Source of the DNA: Pohlia nutans
Taxonomy: Eukaryota > Streptophyta > Bryopsida > Bryales > Mniaceae
DNA length: 64,000 nt
Assembly: GCA_022496805.1 (NCBI GenBank)
Contig: CM040085.1
Coordinates: 28,115,811 to 28,179,810 of the forward strand
Direction: 5' to 3'
Both the position numbers and the translations under genes were made by a program. Shown piece after piece: positions 24,780 to 35,590 of the stretch; position 1 is the first letter of the stretch; each line of letters starts with the position of its first letter. Under the pieces are notes generated by a model, which saw nothing but the letters and a program-made list of their open reading frames with translations, searched no databases and was not told the origin of the DNA.

Positions 24780-24945
24780 GTAAATTGCAAAAGATTCAAA
24801 AGATTCAATAATATTCAAACAGATTCTATAATATTCCCATATATTATAAAAGATTCCACAAGATTCCAAAAAGATTCCAAAAAGATTCCAAAAAGGTTAT
24901 TAAAAGATTCCAAAAGATTCCAAAAGATTCCAAAAAGAGTCCACG
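24780..24945 (+). repeat. AAAAGATTCC tandem words
   Basis: At least ten imperfect 10-13-bp units of AAAAGATTCC are packed here. The same type of array sits near the right end of the clean CACTA element (about 44700-44800), supporting common descent. Confidence 0.7.
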
Positions 24946-25261
24946 TTCACTAAAATTTGTTGATTTGGTCATTGTACTACTCAAATCAACAAAAAGTTAG
25001 GCATCAAACTGTTGATTTTTACAAAAGTTTAAAAATCAGTGAAATCGGTCATTGCAGTGCGCCGAACAACATAAATCTGTTGATTTTCTGTTGATTTGGT
25101 CATGATTTTCTATAGAAAGTATATATCAATTCGTGAAGGCATTAAGGACCACAAAAGACATTGACGTGAAATAAAAATGTTAGTATGAGAACATAAGTGT
25201 AGTGGCCCTTTTAGTCTCACTACCAATCATAAGATAACATAGAAATGCAAAATACAATACA

Positions 25262-26402
25262 CTACGAGGAATCATCAGAGGAATCCTCATGTGTAGAAGA
25301 TGATGATCTAGAAAAAGAGCTAGAACTATGGGTGCGAGAAGACTCCGCAGCCTCTGCGTCCATGAACCGTGAAATGCCGGTATCACGGAGTCCCTCAGTC
25401 ATCTCCACGTCATCCAGACTATGCTCTGCAAATGCCCTAGCTAGTGGCTCCACGTACACCGGGAGCTCAAACGGTTTCGGGGGACTTGGAAAGAAACTCC
25501 GGGCAGCAAAAAAAAACTTGTGTCGAGGAGGGCTCAGTCCAATTGAGTATCTATAACACATATGGTTAACATTAGTACATTCAGTTGCATGAAATCGGAT
25601 TTGAGTCATGAAGCGAGGGAATTTGAATTAAAGCAGACTTACTTACTCTGATGTCTTCTCTTGATCTGCGTTGGTACAATCTCCATGGTATCTGGATCCT
25701 GAGGGCGCTTCGATGCGGAGGTTGCGGCGATGGAGGGGTAGCCTTCGCACGCGCTAGAGGAGCGATGAGTGCATCAAAGATGGCTTTGTCCTCCTCTAAA
25801 GCCACAATGTGGTGATTGACATTCCTGCAAGCATGAATGGAAGCGCCTGGAATACACACACAAAGTTTATGAAAGAGAGTACTAGTAATAGATAGATAGA
25901 ATCACGTCGATAAAATGTAATAAAATCAAAGCTATGTAGGGTTTAGGGATTCACCAGTCATGGCATGGAAGTCAAAAACAATGTCTCCCGGCTTAGAACA
26001 GGCCTCGATGAGAACTTGCCAAAAACCTTTGCTCTTCTCTCGGGGTCCGCGCTAGGACTTGGAGCTGTTCATCGCTTCGTCAATCTTGGTGGTGTAGTTC
26101 TGCAGCCACTCGTCTGAACCGATGTCCACTCCAAACTCGTTCATGGACGAGACTGGATTGAATTGGAAGGTGGAACCCTCCCTCCTCACCAAAAGCTAGG
26201 CACCGAAGCTCTGCGTCTATAATAGCACAAGACAATGAAAACCAGAAACAAAGAAGCCAATGCAATTAGATTGAGAGTAATGACAAGTGAACGAGTTTAG
26301 GTAAAGAACTTAGACAAACGTACCATGAACTCCGGTGTACTTGGATAATGCAGATGCAAACGATTCAGCTTAGGGTCTACAGATTCAGTGAAATTGAGGG
26401 TG
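25262..26402 (-). pseudogene. Methyltransferase-like gene 3' part, duplicate 1
   Basis: Four exons can be placed by GT-AG boundaries: 26402-26324 (5' end truncated at the duplication joint), 26216-25955, 25846-25647 and 25550-25262 (ends in TAG). Exons two and three encode SKPGDIVFDFHAMTG joined to ASIHACRNVNHHIVALEED, which fits the AdoMet-binding motif I pattern (DxFxGTG, then acidic residue) of beta-type DNA amino-methyltransferases. The last exon encodes a proline-rich part and a Ser/Asp tail (THEDSSDDSS). Lesions: TAG after TQSFGA (also in duplicate 2, so older than the duplication), TAG after AMNSSKS, and a 1-base loss in the third exon compared with duplicate 2. The upstream catalytic half is missing here. 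The function assignment rests on the motif only. Confidence 0.55.
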
Positions 26403-26559
26403 AATTTTCAAAAAAAAGGGACAATCCGTGAAGGCATCAAAGCATACAACTGACAATGAGGTGAAGAATGACAAGGGTATGAAAATATAAGTGTAGTGGC
26501 CCTTTTGGTCTCACTACCAGTCATACAAAAATAAAGAAATACATAATAGACTGTAGTAT

Positions 26560-27466
26560 GAAGAATCATCAAATGAGTCCTCATGTGTAGAAGACATTGT
26601 CCTCGACAAAAACTAGAACTCTTGGTATCAGCTACTCCCTCTATTATCTCCACGTCGTCCAGACTATGCTCTGCAAATGCCCTAGCAAGCGACTCCACGT
26701 ACACACGGAGCTCAAACGGTTTAGGTGGACTTGTAAAGAAACCACGCGCAGCAAAAAAAGGCTTGTGTCCTAGAGCGTTTATTATATTCCAATTGACGAT
26801 CTATAAAACAATGGAAAGACATTAGTACTTTGAGCGGCATGAAATTGATATCATCACGTAGCTAGCCAATTTGAATTCAAACAAACTTACTTACTCTGAC
26901 ATCTTCTCTTGATCTGCGTTAGTAGGATCTCCATGGTGTCTGGATCCTGAGAACGCTTCGATATGGAAGGCCGTGGCGAAGGAGGGGTAGCCTTCGCACG
27001 CGCTAGAGGAGTCATGAGTGCATCAAAGATAACTTTGTCTTCCTCCAAAGCCACATTGTGGCGATTGACATTCATGCAAGCATCAATGGTAGCGCCTAGA
27101 ATACACATACAAATATTATGAAAGAGAGTACTAGTAATACATATATAGAATCACATCAATAAAATTAAATAAAATCAAAGCTGTTTAGGGTGGTAGAAAT
27201 TCACCAGTCATGGCGTGGCAGTCAATAAAAATGTCTCCCGGCTTAGAACAAGCCTCGATGAGAACTTGCCAAAAGCCTTTGCTATTCCCTCGGGGTCCGC
27301 GCCAAAGCTTACAGCAATTCATCGTTTGCTCAATCTGGGAAGTGTGGTTCTGCAGCCACTCGTCCGAACCAATGTCAACTCCAAACTCGTTCATGGACGA
27401 GACTGGATTGAATTGGAAGGTGGAACCCTCCCTCCTCACCAAAAGCTAGGCACCAAAGCTCTGCGT
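26560..27466 (-). pseudogene. Methyltransferase-like gene 3' part, duplicate 2
   Basis: Exons correspond to duplicate 1: 27466-27205 (262 bp in both), 27095-26895 (201 bp, one more than duplicate 1) and a last exon from 26800. The motif I region reads SKPGDIFIDCHAMTG then ATIDACMNVN. The shared early TAG is present, while the second TAG of duplicate 1 is a coding codon here (CKLWRGPR). The last exon is frameshifted soon after VYVESLARAFAEHSLDDVE, so the Ser/Asp tail is lost. Confidence 0.5.
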
Positions 27467-27674
27467 CTATAATAGCACAAGACAATAAAAACCGGAAACA
27501 AAGAAGCCAATGCAATTAGATTGAGAGTAATCACAAGTGAACGAGTTTAGGTGAAGTACTCAGACAAACATACCGTCAACTCCGGTTTACTCCCATAACA
27601 CAAAACTAAATGATTCATGTAAAAGATTCATGCAGACCTCATTCATGCAACGCTCATTCCAGGGGTGTCTAATA

Positions 27675-29393
27675 CACCACTAGAAAGGTGCTCTTGAGAC
27701 CTTTCCAACGGTATATAACACGCCCCCAACTGACAAAAATTGTGTCCGCAAAACGAAAAACTAATCCTGTGAGCAACGGATGGAGATAAAAGCTAATCTG
27801 CCGCGCCACCCTTGGGGGGGGGGGCGTCGCTGGCGACGCCCCCCCCTAGGGTGACAAACCAACCACAAGAAAGGTGCTCTCAAGACCTTTCCGACGATAT
27901 ATAACACGCCCCAAACTGACAAAAATTGTGTCCGCAAATTAAAAAACCAATCCTGCGAGCAGCGAATTCAGAAAAAAAGTGAATCTGGCGCGCCACCCTT
28001 GGGGGGGCGTCGCCGGCGACGCCCCCCCCTAGGGGTAGTGCACAGCCACAAGAAAAGTGCTCTCAAGACCTTTCCGACGGTATATAACACACCCAAACTG
28101 ACAAAAATTGTTTCCGCAAATTAAAAAACCAATCCTGCGAGTAGTGGATTCAGAAAAAAGCGAATCTGGCGCGCCACCCTTGGGGGGGCGTCGCCCCTCC
28201 TAGGGGTGGTGCACCAACCACAAGAAAAGTGCTCTCAAGACCTTTCCGACGGTATATAACACACCCAAACTGACAAAATTGTGTCCGCAAATTCAAAAAC
28301 CAATCTTGCGAGTAGTGGATTCAGAAAAAAGCGAATCTGGCGTGCCACCATTGGGGGGGCGTCGCCGGCGACGCCCCCCCTAGGGGTGGTGCACCAACCA
28401 CAAGAAAGGTGCTCTCAAGACCTTTGCGACGGTATATAACACGCCCCAAACTGACAAAAAATGTGTCCGCGAATTAAAAAACCAATCCTGCGAACAACGG
28501 ATTCAGAAAAAAACGAATCTTGCGCGCCACCCTTGGGGGGGCGTCGCCGGCGACGCCCCCCCTAGGGGTGGCGCACCAACCACTGGAAAGGTGCTCTCAA
28601 GACCTTTCCAACGGTATATAACACGCCCCCAACTGACAATAAATGAGTCCGAAAATTAAAAAACCAATCCTGCAAACAGCGGATTCAAAAAAAAGCGAAT
28701 CTGGCGCGCCACCCTTGGGGGGGGCGTCGCCAGCGACGCCCCCCCTAGGGGTGGCGCACCAACCACTGGAAAGGTGCTCTCAAAACCTTTTCAACGGTAT
28801 ATAACACGCCCCAAACTGACAAAAAATGTGTCCGCAAATTGAGAATGTCTCTAAGACTAGTTTTTTCTGCATCCAGTGCATGCAGGATTGGATTTTCAAT
28901 TTACGGACACAGTTCTTATCACATTGGGGCGTGTTATATACCGTCGGAAAGGTCTAGAGAGCACCTTTCCAATGGTTGGTGCGCCACCCCTAGGGGGGCG
29001 TCGCCGGCGACGCCCCCCCCAAGGGTGGCGTGCCAGATTCGCTTTTTTCTGAATCCGCTGTTCGCATGATTGGTTTTTTAATTTTCGGACTCATTTACTG
29101 TCAGTTGGGGGCGTGTTATATACCGTTGGAAAGGTCTTGAGAGCACCTTTCCAGTGGTTGGTGCGCCACCCCTAGGGGGGGCGTCGCCGGCGACGCCCCC
29201 CCTAGGGTGGCGCGCCAGATTCGCTTTTTTCTGAATCCACTACTCGCAAGATTGGTTTTTTAATTTGCGGACACAATTTTTGTCAGTTTGGGGCGTGTTA
29301 TATATCGTCGGAAAGGTCTTGAAAGCACCTTTCTTGTGGTTGTTTTATCACCCTAGGGGGGGCGTCGCCGGCGACGCCCCCCCCCCAGGGATG
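27675..29393. repeat. GC-rich ~180-bp satellite array with an orientation switch
   Basis: The TATATAAC word of successive units falls near 27711, 27897, 28080, 28252, 28432, 28613 and 28798: seven direct units of 171-185 bp. From about 28.9 kb the units are inverted (three more, near 28930, 29117 and 29300). Each unit holds two self-complementary parts: GGAAAGGT...ACCTTTCC with a 9-bp loop, and a GC palindrome with core GGCGTCGCCGGCGACGCC flanked by C/G runs. The switch lies at about 28842-28900. No coding function is seen. Confidence 0.85.
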
Positions 29394-30230
29394 GCACGAC
29401 GATGTCATTTTCAAAAAAATTTAAAAAGTCGGGGCCACAGCGTGGCATGATGCCACGCCGTGACGCTTCGGTGTGCTAGCCATAGGGTGGGAAACGCCGG
29501 AAATGCCTCCCCAGGAGTGGTGCGCCACGGAATCTTTTTTCAAAAAAATTTAGAAAATGGGGACCAGGGCGTGGCTTGACGCGTCACCTATAGGGGTGGC
29601 GTCATCCTTAGGGGTGGCGCGCCGCGACCTCATTTTTATGAAGAATCTGGAAAATGGCGCCAGTGATTGGCGTGATGCCTCGGTGTGACATCCCTGTGGG
29701 GGGTGTGTCTGGCGACGCTCTCCTTTGGGCGTGGCGCGCTACGGCTGCAGCTTTCAAAAAAAAATTAAAAATGGACGCCACGACGTGGCGTGAAACCACG
29801 CTGTGGCGCCTGGGCGCGACACCTTTTGAGGGTGCGTCGGCAGCAACGTTCTTCTAGGGGTGTCGCGCGACGACCTTATTTTTTTTTTTAAATTGAAAAA
29901 TGGGGGTACGGCGTGGCGCATTTCTGCACTATAGCACCTAAGCGATATATACTTGGGGAGAGGGGGGCGAGGCCCCCTTGGGGGTGTCTGCCGGGGTAAC
30001 GTTTGTGTAATAACATTGAAAAATGGGCATCACGCAGTGTCGCCTCGGCAAGAGGCCTTGCAGGGGGGATGCGTCGGCATTGAAGTTTCCTCTTGAGGAG
30101 TACATGTACCATTGGAAAGGTACTTTCAGGACCTTTCCAATGGCATATTAGACGCCTAAAACTGATAAATATTGGGTTTTCAATTTAACGAAAACAATCT
30201 TGCGAGCTGTTGATGGAATTATAAAAATTA
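29394..30230. repeat. Decayed GC-rich satellite-related DNA
   Basis: Diverged repeats contain GTGGCGTGA, GGCGCGCC and CACGCTGTGGCGCC words and short hairpins such as CGTGGCATGATGCCACG. A last recognisable satellite unit in direct orientation starts near 30107 (CCATTGGAAAGGT, then ACCTTTCCAATGG) and runs into the next pseudogene. Confidence 0.55.
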
Positions 30231-30316
30231 GTCATTCTAAAAGTTATAAGAAAATTTACCTTGTGAAACGCATTCAAACTGTTGGAGACCTACAGAACGC
30301 ATGGCTTATGTTCGAT

Positions 30317-31976
30317 CATGTTAAGAGGGTAAAACAGTGGACAATCAATCCACCATGGGCTGCCACGTTTATGACCCCAGTTATTGTCGTGTCATGACCA
30401 TCGCGCTTTGCGATATGCAGTCTAAAGACGTCGCTGCCCAAATGGTCGTATGGAAGAATCTCAACGCCATCGTCGCTCGCCGGCCCTACCAAAGAAGAAC
30501 TGAAACTTCGGGTTGCACAGAAGTCTACAGAGCGCACGGGGAACTCGAAATCCCTACACGAAGCATTAGCGAAGATGCCGGGTGCTGAGGAGTTTTGCAC
30601 TCGAATGCCTCAACTCGAAGGGGAGGAAGTCTTCCTCTCGTTGAAGCGGAAAGCAGACGTTCCCATCGGCTCGGAGTTTGACTCTCACCGACCTGATATG
30701 ATCGGCATCTCGCGTCCTCGAGTCCAGACCAGGTCTACAAGGAACAATGCCATAAACTTCAATGCTTCCCCTATAGAGCTGGCAGACTCTCCCCAAGCAT
30801 TAGAGAAATTAGATGTGCCATTGCAGGTACCAGAGCCCACCCCAGCGGCAGCCCTAAACCACGTTAGTTCCGTGCAAGAAACGGCTTGCGACGAGAGTTA
30901 GTGGTTCATTGCTAGGCTTCCAAAATCATCTGCAAAGGGTTGTTTCGTGCAACAGGCTGTCACTAAAAAGAAGTGCATTGCTCGAATCATACAGGACGGA
31001 AAATCTACCGCTGCTCCTACGTACATAGGCTTGATGGACAATTACGGGAAAAACCGCAAGGACCGCATGCAATTTTTCTTCTGCAACGACAACATTGAGA
31101 GGTGTGTCAAAGGAACTCGCAGAAAGTGGTTTATGTCCCGCCTGGAGGTCCTCCAGATCTGGCCCGTCAATAACGGCACTAACCTTACACGCAAGGAGAT
31201 ACTTGCCCTAGAGAATGTTGGTTTTTGACTTCCACGGCGGGAGGTCATATCGTCACAAAGGCTCTTCCAAGACCACCCTCTCCCTGTTGACTTGTCAACC
31301 TATGCAACTCCAACATTCCTTGATGACGTTCCCAAGTGGCGGCACGGCAAAAATCTCCGCCGCAACAAGAAGAGCCCATCAAGCAAGCCAACAATTGTGT
31401 CAGTGCTGGAGCAGTTAAAGGTCGTTTACGGAAGGTGGACATGGCTTCCAGTCCGTGCCCTAGGTTGCATCGTCACATTGGATTCCGACACGCCTCCGAC
31501 AATTCAGCAGTACCATCTTACATTTTTCCAATTCTTAAACTGCTCCTGCCTCGAAATGGCACATTGCAAGGATTTCAGACAAGTCAAGAAAACAGTGTCA
31601 CACAGTACAAGCGGGGAATGGCAACAAGTGCAAGATGTTGATTGCGAAGGGCGTTAAGGCCACAGCTGCTCCAACCTACCGAGGCACTAGGACAAAGTAC
31701 AAAGGGACTAAACCTCAAACGACAGATTTTTGGTTCTGTCCTGACCAAATCGCACGATGTGTCTTGGAACCAAAGCGCTTCTTCGTCTTAGACCGCCCGG
31801 AAATCCCAGATGTTTGGCCCGTCTTCTCGGGTACGGACCTCACGCGTTCTCCAAAATTTCCCGGCATGTACGTGCCCGCATTATCACAGTATAACTTCTT
31901 CTGCAATTGGAAGGCGTGGCATGTACGTCAACTGCAAGCACCTTTACTATGTCTTTCGCTTCCTTTTGCAAGCTAG
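30317..31976 (+). pseudogene. Element-type gene with a duplicated ~85-residue domain, decayed
   Basis: A long frame runs from about 30317 to 31650 with stops at 30397, 30899 and 31226; the last part (31635-31976) is in another frame. The start includes TINPPWAATF, where NPPW resembles motif IV of adenine methyltransferases. A region rich in charged and polar residues follows. Then come two copies of an ~85-residue unit: TAAPTYIG...MQFFFCNDNIERCVKGTRRKW...WPVNNGTNLTR (30947-31228) and TAAPTYRG...DFWFCPDQIARCVLEPKRFF...WPVFSGTDLTR (31650-31870). I do not recognise the unit. The linker between copies contains LEQLKVVYGRWTW. The gene reads away from the satellite array, opposite to the methyltransferase remnants on its left. 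Confidence 0.55.
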
Positions 31977-32491
31977 ACTACAAAGTGGACGCTTTCATCC
32001 ATGCCCCCACTCTAAGCATGGACAAAGTCCTGCAGATTCTGGTAGCCGTAGGGATAATCAAGATTCCTTAGTTTTAGATGCCATGTTTTGTCGTGGCCTG
32101 GAAACCCTAAACCGAAGATTGGTAAATGGACTGCTGATGTTGTTTTGCAGTTTAGGGGGAGAGTAGAATCATAGATTTCTATTACAAATTACAACACTAT
32201 AACTTGTAGTTGATTGGAGTATTTGCCCACAAAGTGTGACTTCAATGATCATGTATTCACAAAAGAACTTAAAAATATAATACTATATGTTAGTCCAATT
32301 ATCTCCATTTCTACTGTTTTGTCCAGCCTTTTCCAGATTGACTACAAAATTTTACATTTTGCACTGCAATCACACGGTCTTAGGTCAAGCGGTCATAGGT
32401 CCCCTAAAATTACTATAAATAGTAAAAATTCTAATTTTAGAAATATTTTTTCTAAAAATAACGCCAGATTTTTAATTTAGCAAGATTGTAT

Positions 32492-32540
32492 GCTCTCCGC
32501 TCTCCAAATCAGCGCTCTCCGCTCTTACGCTCTCCGTTCT
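32492..32540. repeat. GCTCTCCGCTCTCC terminal-type repeat, right partner
   Basis: The segment is GCTCTCCGCTCTCC, then GCGCTCTCCGCTCTTACGC and CTCTCCGTTCT. It is an inverted counterpart of 22187-22213. Both sites have GCAACCCGAGC nearby (about 22153 and 32565), in the same orientation. Confidence 0.55.
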
Positions 32541-33413
32541 ACGCTCGCACGGTAGCGTCGTTGCAACCCGAGCAAGGAGGAGAAAGTCAGTGAACAAGCA
32601 TTTGAAGACGGACCTAAGCGAAGGAAAATGACGAAACAGAGAAGTCCGCAACGGCAAATGAAAACGAGAAATAGAGCGCCAAGGGAAGGCGCGAGTTCAT
32701 ACAAAAATAGGCGCCAAAAAGGCCACCAACGGTCAGAAGGTGCCTGCACAAAAAAAAATTTACGGTTGGCCCAAATAAAAAAAGCTGGAACTTTGAGGAG
32801 GCATAACTTCTTCATCCAAGGCCCGTTTTGGATGAAATCAGTTGGGTTGGGTTCCAAATGAAGTCTAGTTTTTGCGGAAAAAATTGCCAACCCATTCAAT
32901 GAATTAATGATATTTATCTTAGTAAAGGCAGCTTTTGTTTTTGGCATTTCAAACATGTGGCATGTTTTACCATTGCAAGCCAATTTCGTAAAATCCAAAT
33001 AAGTTTTCCTTGAAATATTTTTACATGGTCATGAGGATAAGATGCATCTAATCAAATGTTTATGTTGCAAGAATTTGGATCCAAATACGTTTGGGATTAG
33101 ATTTGCAATAGCAATTTGCAAACAGTGAAAAAATAGATGATTTTTGAGGTTTTATATTTCCTTCATCCACCGTTGGATTTTGATTTATTTATTGAAATAG
33201 ATTCCAATTCGAGTGTAGTTTTGTTAGTAAAACCTTTACTGAATCGAGGATGTTTTCAAGATAAGCCATAGGTTTAGGGGCAAAAGATTTAGTTCCAATT
33301 TACAACACAATGTAACCCCTAAATGTCTCAGCCTACTTTTAGCCAAAAAACACATTCTCCAGAAAAATGACAGTATAAAAATGAAGATAAGACTGATAAG
33401 CTATTAACCCCTA
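32541..33413. other. Non-genic stretch
   Basis: No gene is recognised. Frames at 32525-32998 (minus) and 32628-32861 (plus) show no domain. The block around CTTCATCCAAGGCCCGTTTT resembles internal sequence of the CACTA elements. Confidence 0.4.
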
Positions 33414-33889
33414 AAGAGCCAAGAAAGCCAAAATGGCTTTTTGCTGTTTCGGGCAGCCTAGATGAAGGGTTTAAGTTTATAATTGTGGAAACATTATTGC
33501 ATTATTTTTCATTGTGGAAACATTATTGCTAATCTAATACCAAATTTATTAGGATCAAAAATCTTCCAACTTGAAAGTTGTTAGGATATATCTTAAAATG
33601 ATTATCATGTAAAAAAAAAATCCAATACTATTTGGCTTGTAAAGGTAAAGCATGCCTAATGATTAAAAACCCAAAACCAAAAGCTACCTTCACTTAAATG
33701 CATGCCAATAATTCATACTTCATTGTATGAATCTGCAAATTTTATCACACAAACTAGACTTGATTTGGGACCCAACTTAAGTGATTTCGTCTAAAATGGA
33801 ATTTCACTGAAGTAGTTATGAAAGGACAAAGCCTCTGTTCTTCGTCCTAAATGTAGAAAAAAGACGTACAGGAAGTTTAGGGGTTTTAA
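33414..33889. mobile_element. Probable TTAA element, decayed right end
   Basis: It starts TTAACCCCTAAAGAGCC; the matching right end is degraded to GTTTAGGGGTTTTAA. About 476 bp. Internal sequence is not clearly shared with the other copies. Confidence 0.4.
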
Positions 33890-35550
33890 ATGGACTGGCT
33901 ATTATTGAAGCCATGATTTGTTTTTTTGAACTCTTTTGGTTCAACTATAATATTGTGATAAAGGTGAACAATATTCTGGTTGGAATTTATTTCATTGTAA
34001 TAGCTTTGTTTAAAGAATTTTTACTGTAAAGCGAAATTGATGAAATTCTCTAGTCGATTTTGAGTACTAATACATTATGATCTCGCAATCCGTGAGGCTG
34101 CATGAAAAAAATCAAGATCCACATGTCGTACAATTTTTATCTATTTTATATTTGTAATATTATACCAGGATTTAACATGGGAAGGCTATTATTTCAGCAA
34201 AGATAATTTTTTGATGAATTTTTGGGGTTTAAGGTATTATGAGGTGTGAAATCAAACATAGTATGAGGTCTGAAGAAATTTAGAACAAACTTAAATAAGC
34301 GGTCGGTGCTTAAGTAAGGGTAAAAAAAAGAGGTAAAAATATTTCTGTGTAATTACGACGTTATGAAAGCCATTGAAATAATTTTTTTACTTAAAAAATA
34401 TATATATATAAATTCTTTTTAAAAAAATATGAATATTTTAGAAAGGGTTTTAAATGGTTTTGGAAATTTTCTATTTTTCTTCAGCTGGTGCCTACAAACT
34501 TGAACCTTGAATAATTCGTAGAAAAGTTGGAGATATCGCAGAACGGTTGGAAATAAAAAATAAGTTAAATCTTTAATGGCTAAGTATAATCTTACTAAAT
34601 AGATAGTTACTGATATTTAAAAAACTCTAGACGCATCTATATGCTATGAACCTAGTACTAAGATATTTTTATACAATCAAATTATCTTAATGACTCAATT
34701 AAATATATTTTATTGATTAAAAAAATTCATAGACGTTTAAGGGTGATATTAAATATACTTCTTAAAATGAACATTTAATCTAAACCAAATGATGCTAATT
34801 TTTAATGTAAATAATGATTCAGTCTTGAAGTGCATTAAGAGTGGGTCTCTTAAAGCAAGTTTTTAGTCGTAAGGCCTTATAAAAATATAAAATATCATAA
34901 CATACAAGTACTCGAAACTCATTACAACATTTCATCATTTTGACTATGAAGTGAAATTGCTACCAATAGACACATTGTGATAAAAAAATCACTAACTAAC
35001 ATATTGTATATCTTTTTCTCAATAACACGTTTTTTTTTTTGTTTTTTTTTTTGGAAATTGACCTTATGAAAATTAGATTCGAACGCACAAAGTGCTTCAT
35101 CACATGCAGATGTTACAACTACTCTCGGCTACAGTCTTGCCGATGCTCCGATACCTCGTGAAGGTAAGAGTCATTTAAAGGTTAATAATTAATATTATAT
35201 TCATTTAGAATGATGTAAGAGTAGCAAGAGTAATGAACACATGTGTGTTTCCAAAGAACGCCAAAAACCTATCATGTAAATGTTGATATCGAGTATTATT
35301 CTCAAAATATGGCATTAGCGCACTTCATGTACAATATACTACCCTGCAATAAAATATGGACAATCAAGTGTTGTAAAAACCCTTCCAGCACTAAGTTATT
35401 ATACTACTTGATCAATAATCTGATCTTTCCACACATGATGTTAGATTTGTGGGTTGTAATCGAGTGCCCAAAATCAATTAGATTAAGATTGTATGTTTTT
35501 TTTTTTTTTCAATTTTTTTTATAGAACCTCTGAGGGTAAATATTGCATAG

Positions 35551-35590
<40 letters not shown>

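Larger units (their letters stand above)
22417..25118. mobile_element. Degenerate CACTA-like element (about 2.7 kb)
   Basis: The left end (CTACTAGAAAATTCAG at 22419 on) and right end (GATTTTCTATAGAAAG) match the ends of the clean CACTA element at 42893-44978 in sequence and layout. Subterminal repeats of CTGTTGATTT and its complement occur at both ends in both elements. It carries a minus-strand tRNA-like segment, a ~140-bp-arm inverted repeat, a nested TTAA element and a tandem of AAAGATTCC words, but no transposase. No target duplication survives. Confidence 0.65.
25130..27600. repeat. Tandem duplication of about 1.2-1.3 kb
   Basis: The blocks 25130-26425 and 26426-27600 align along most of their length, both beginning near CGTGAAGGCAT and including AAGTGTAGTGGCCCTTTT and CAGACTATGCTCTGCAAATG. 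Each block carries the last exons of the same minus-strand gene. Divergence is obvious but modest. Confidence 0.8.

Noticed and set aside
29265..30112. Short open frames in the GC-rich satellite region
   Set aside because: They are translations of repeat units and change frame between units.
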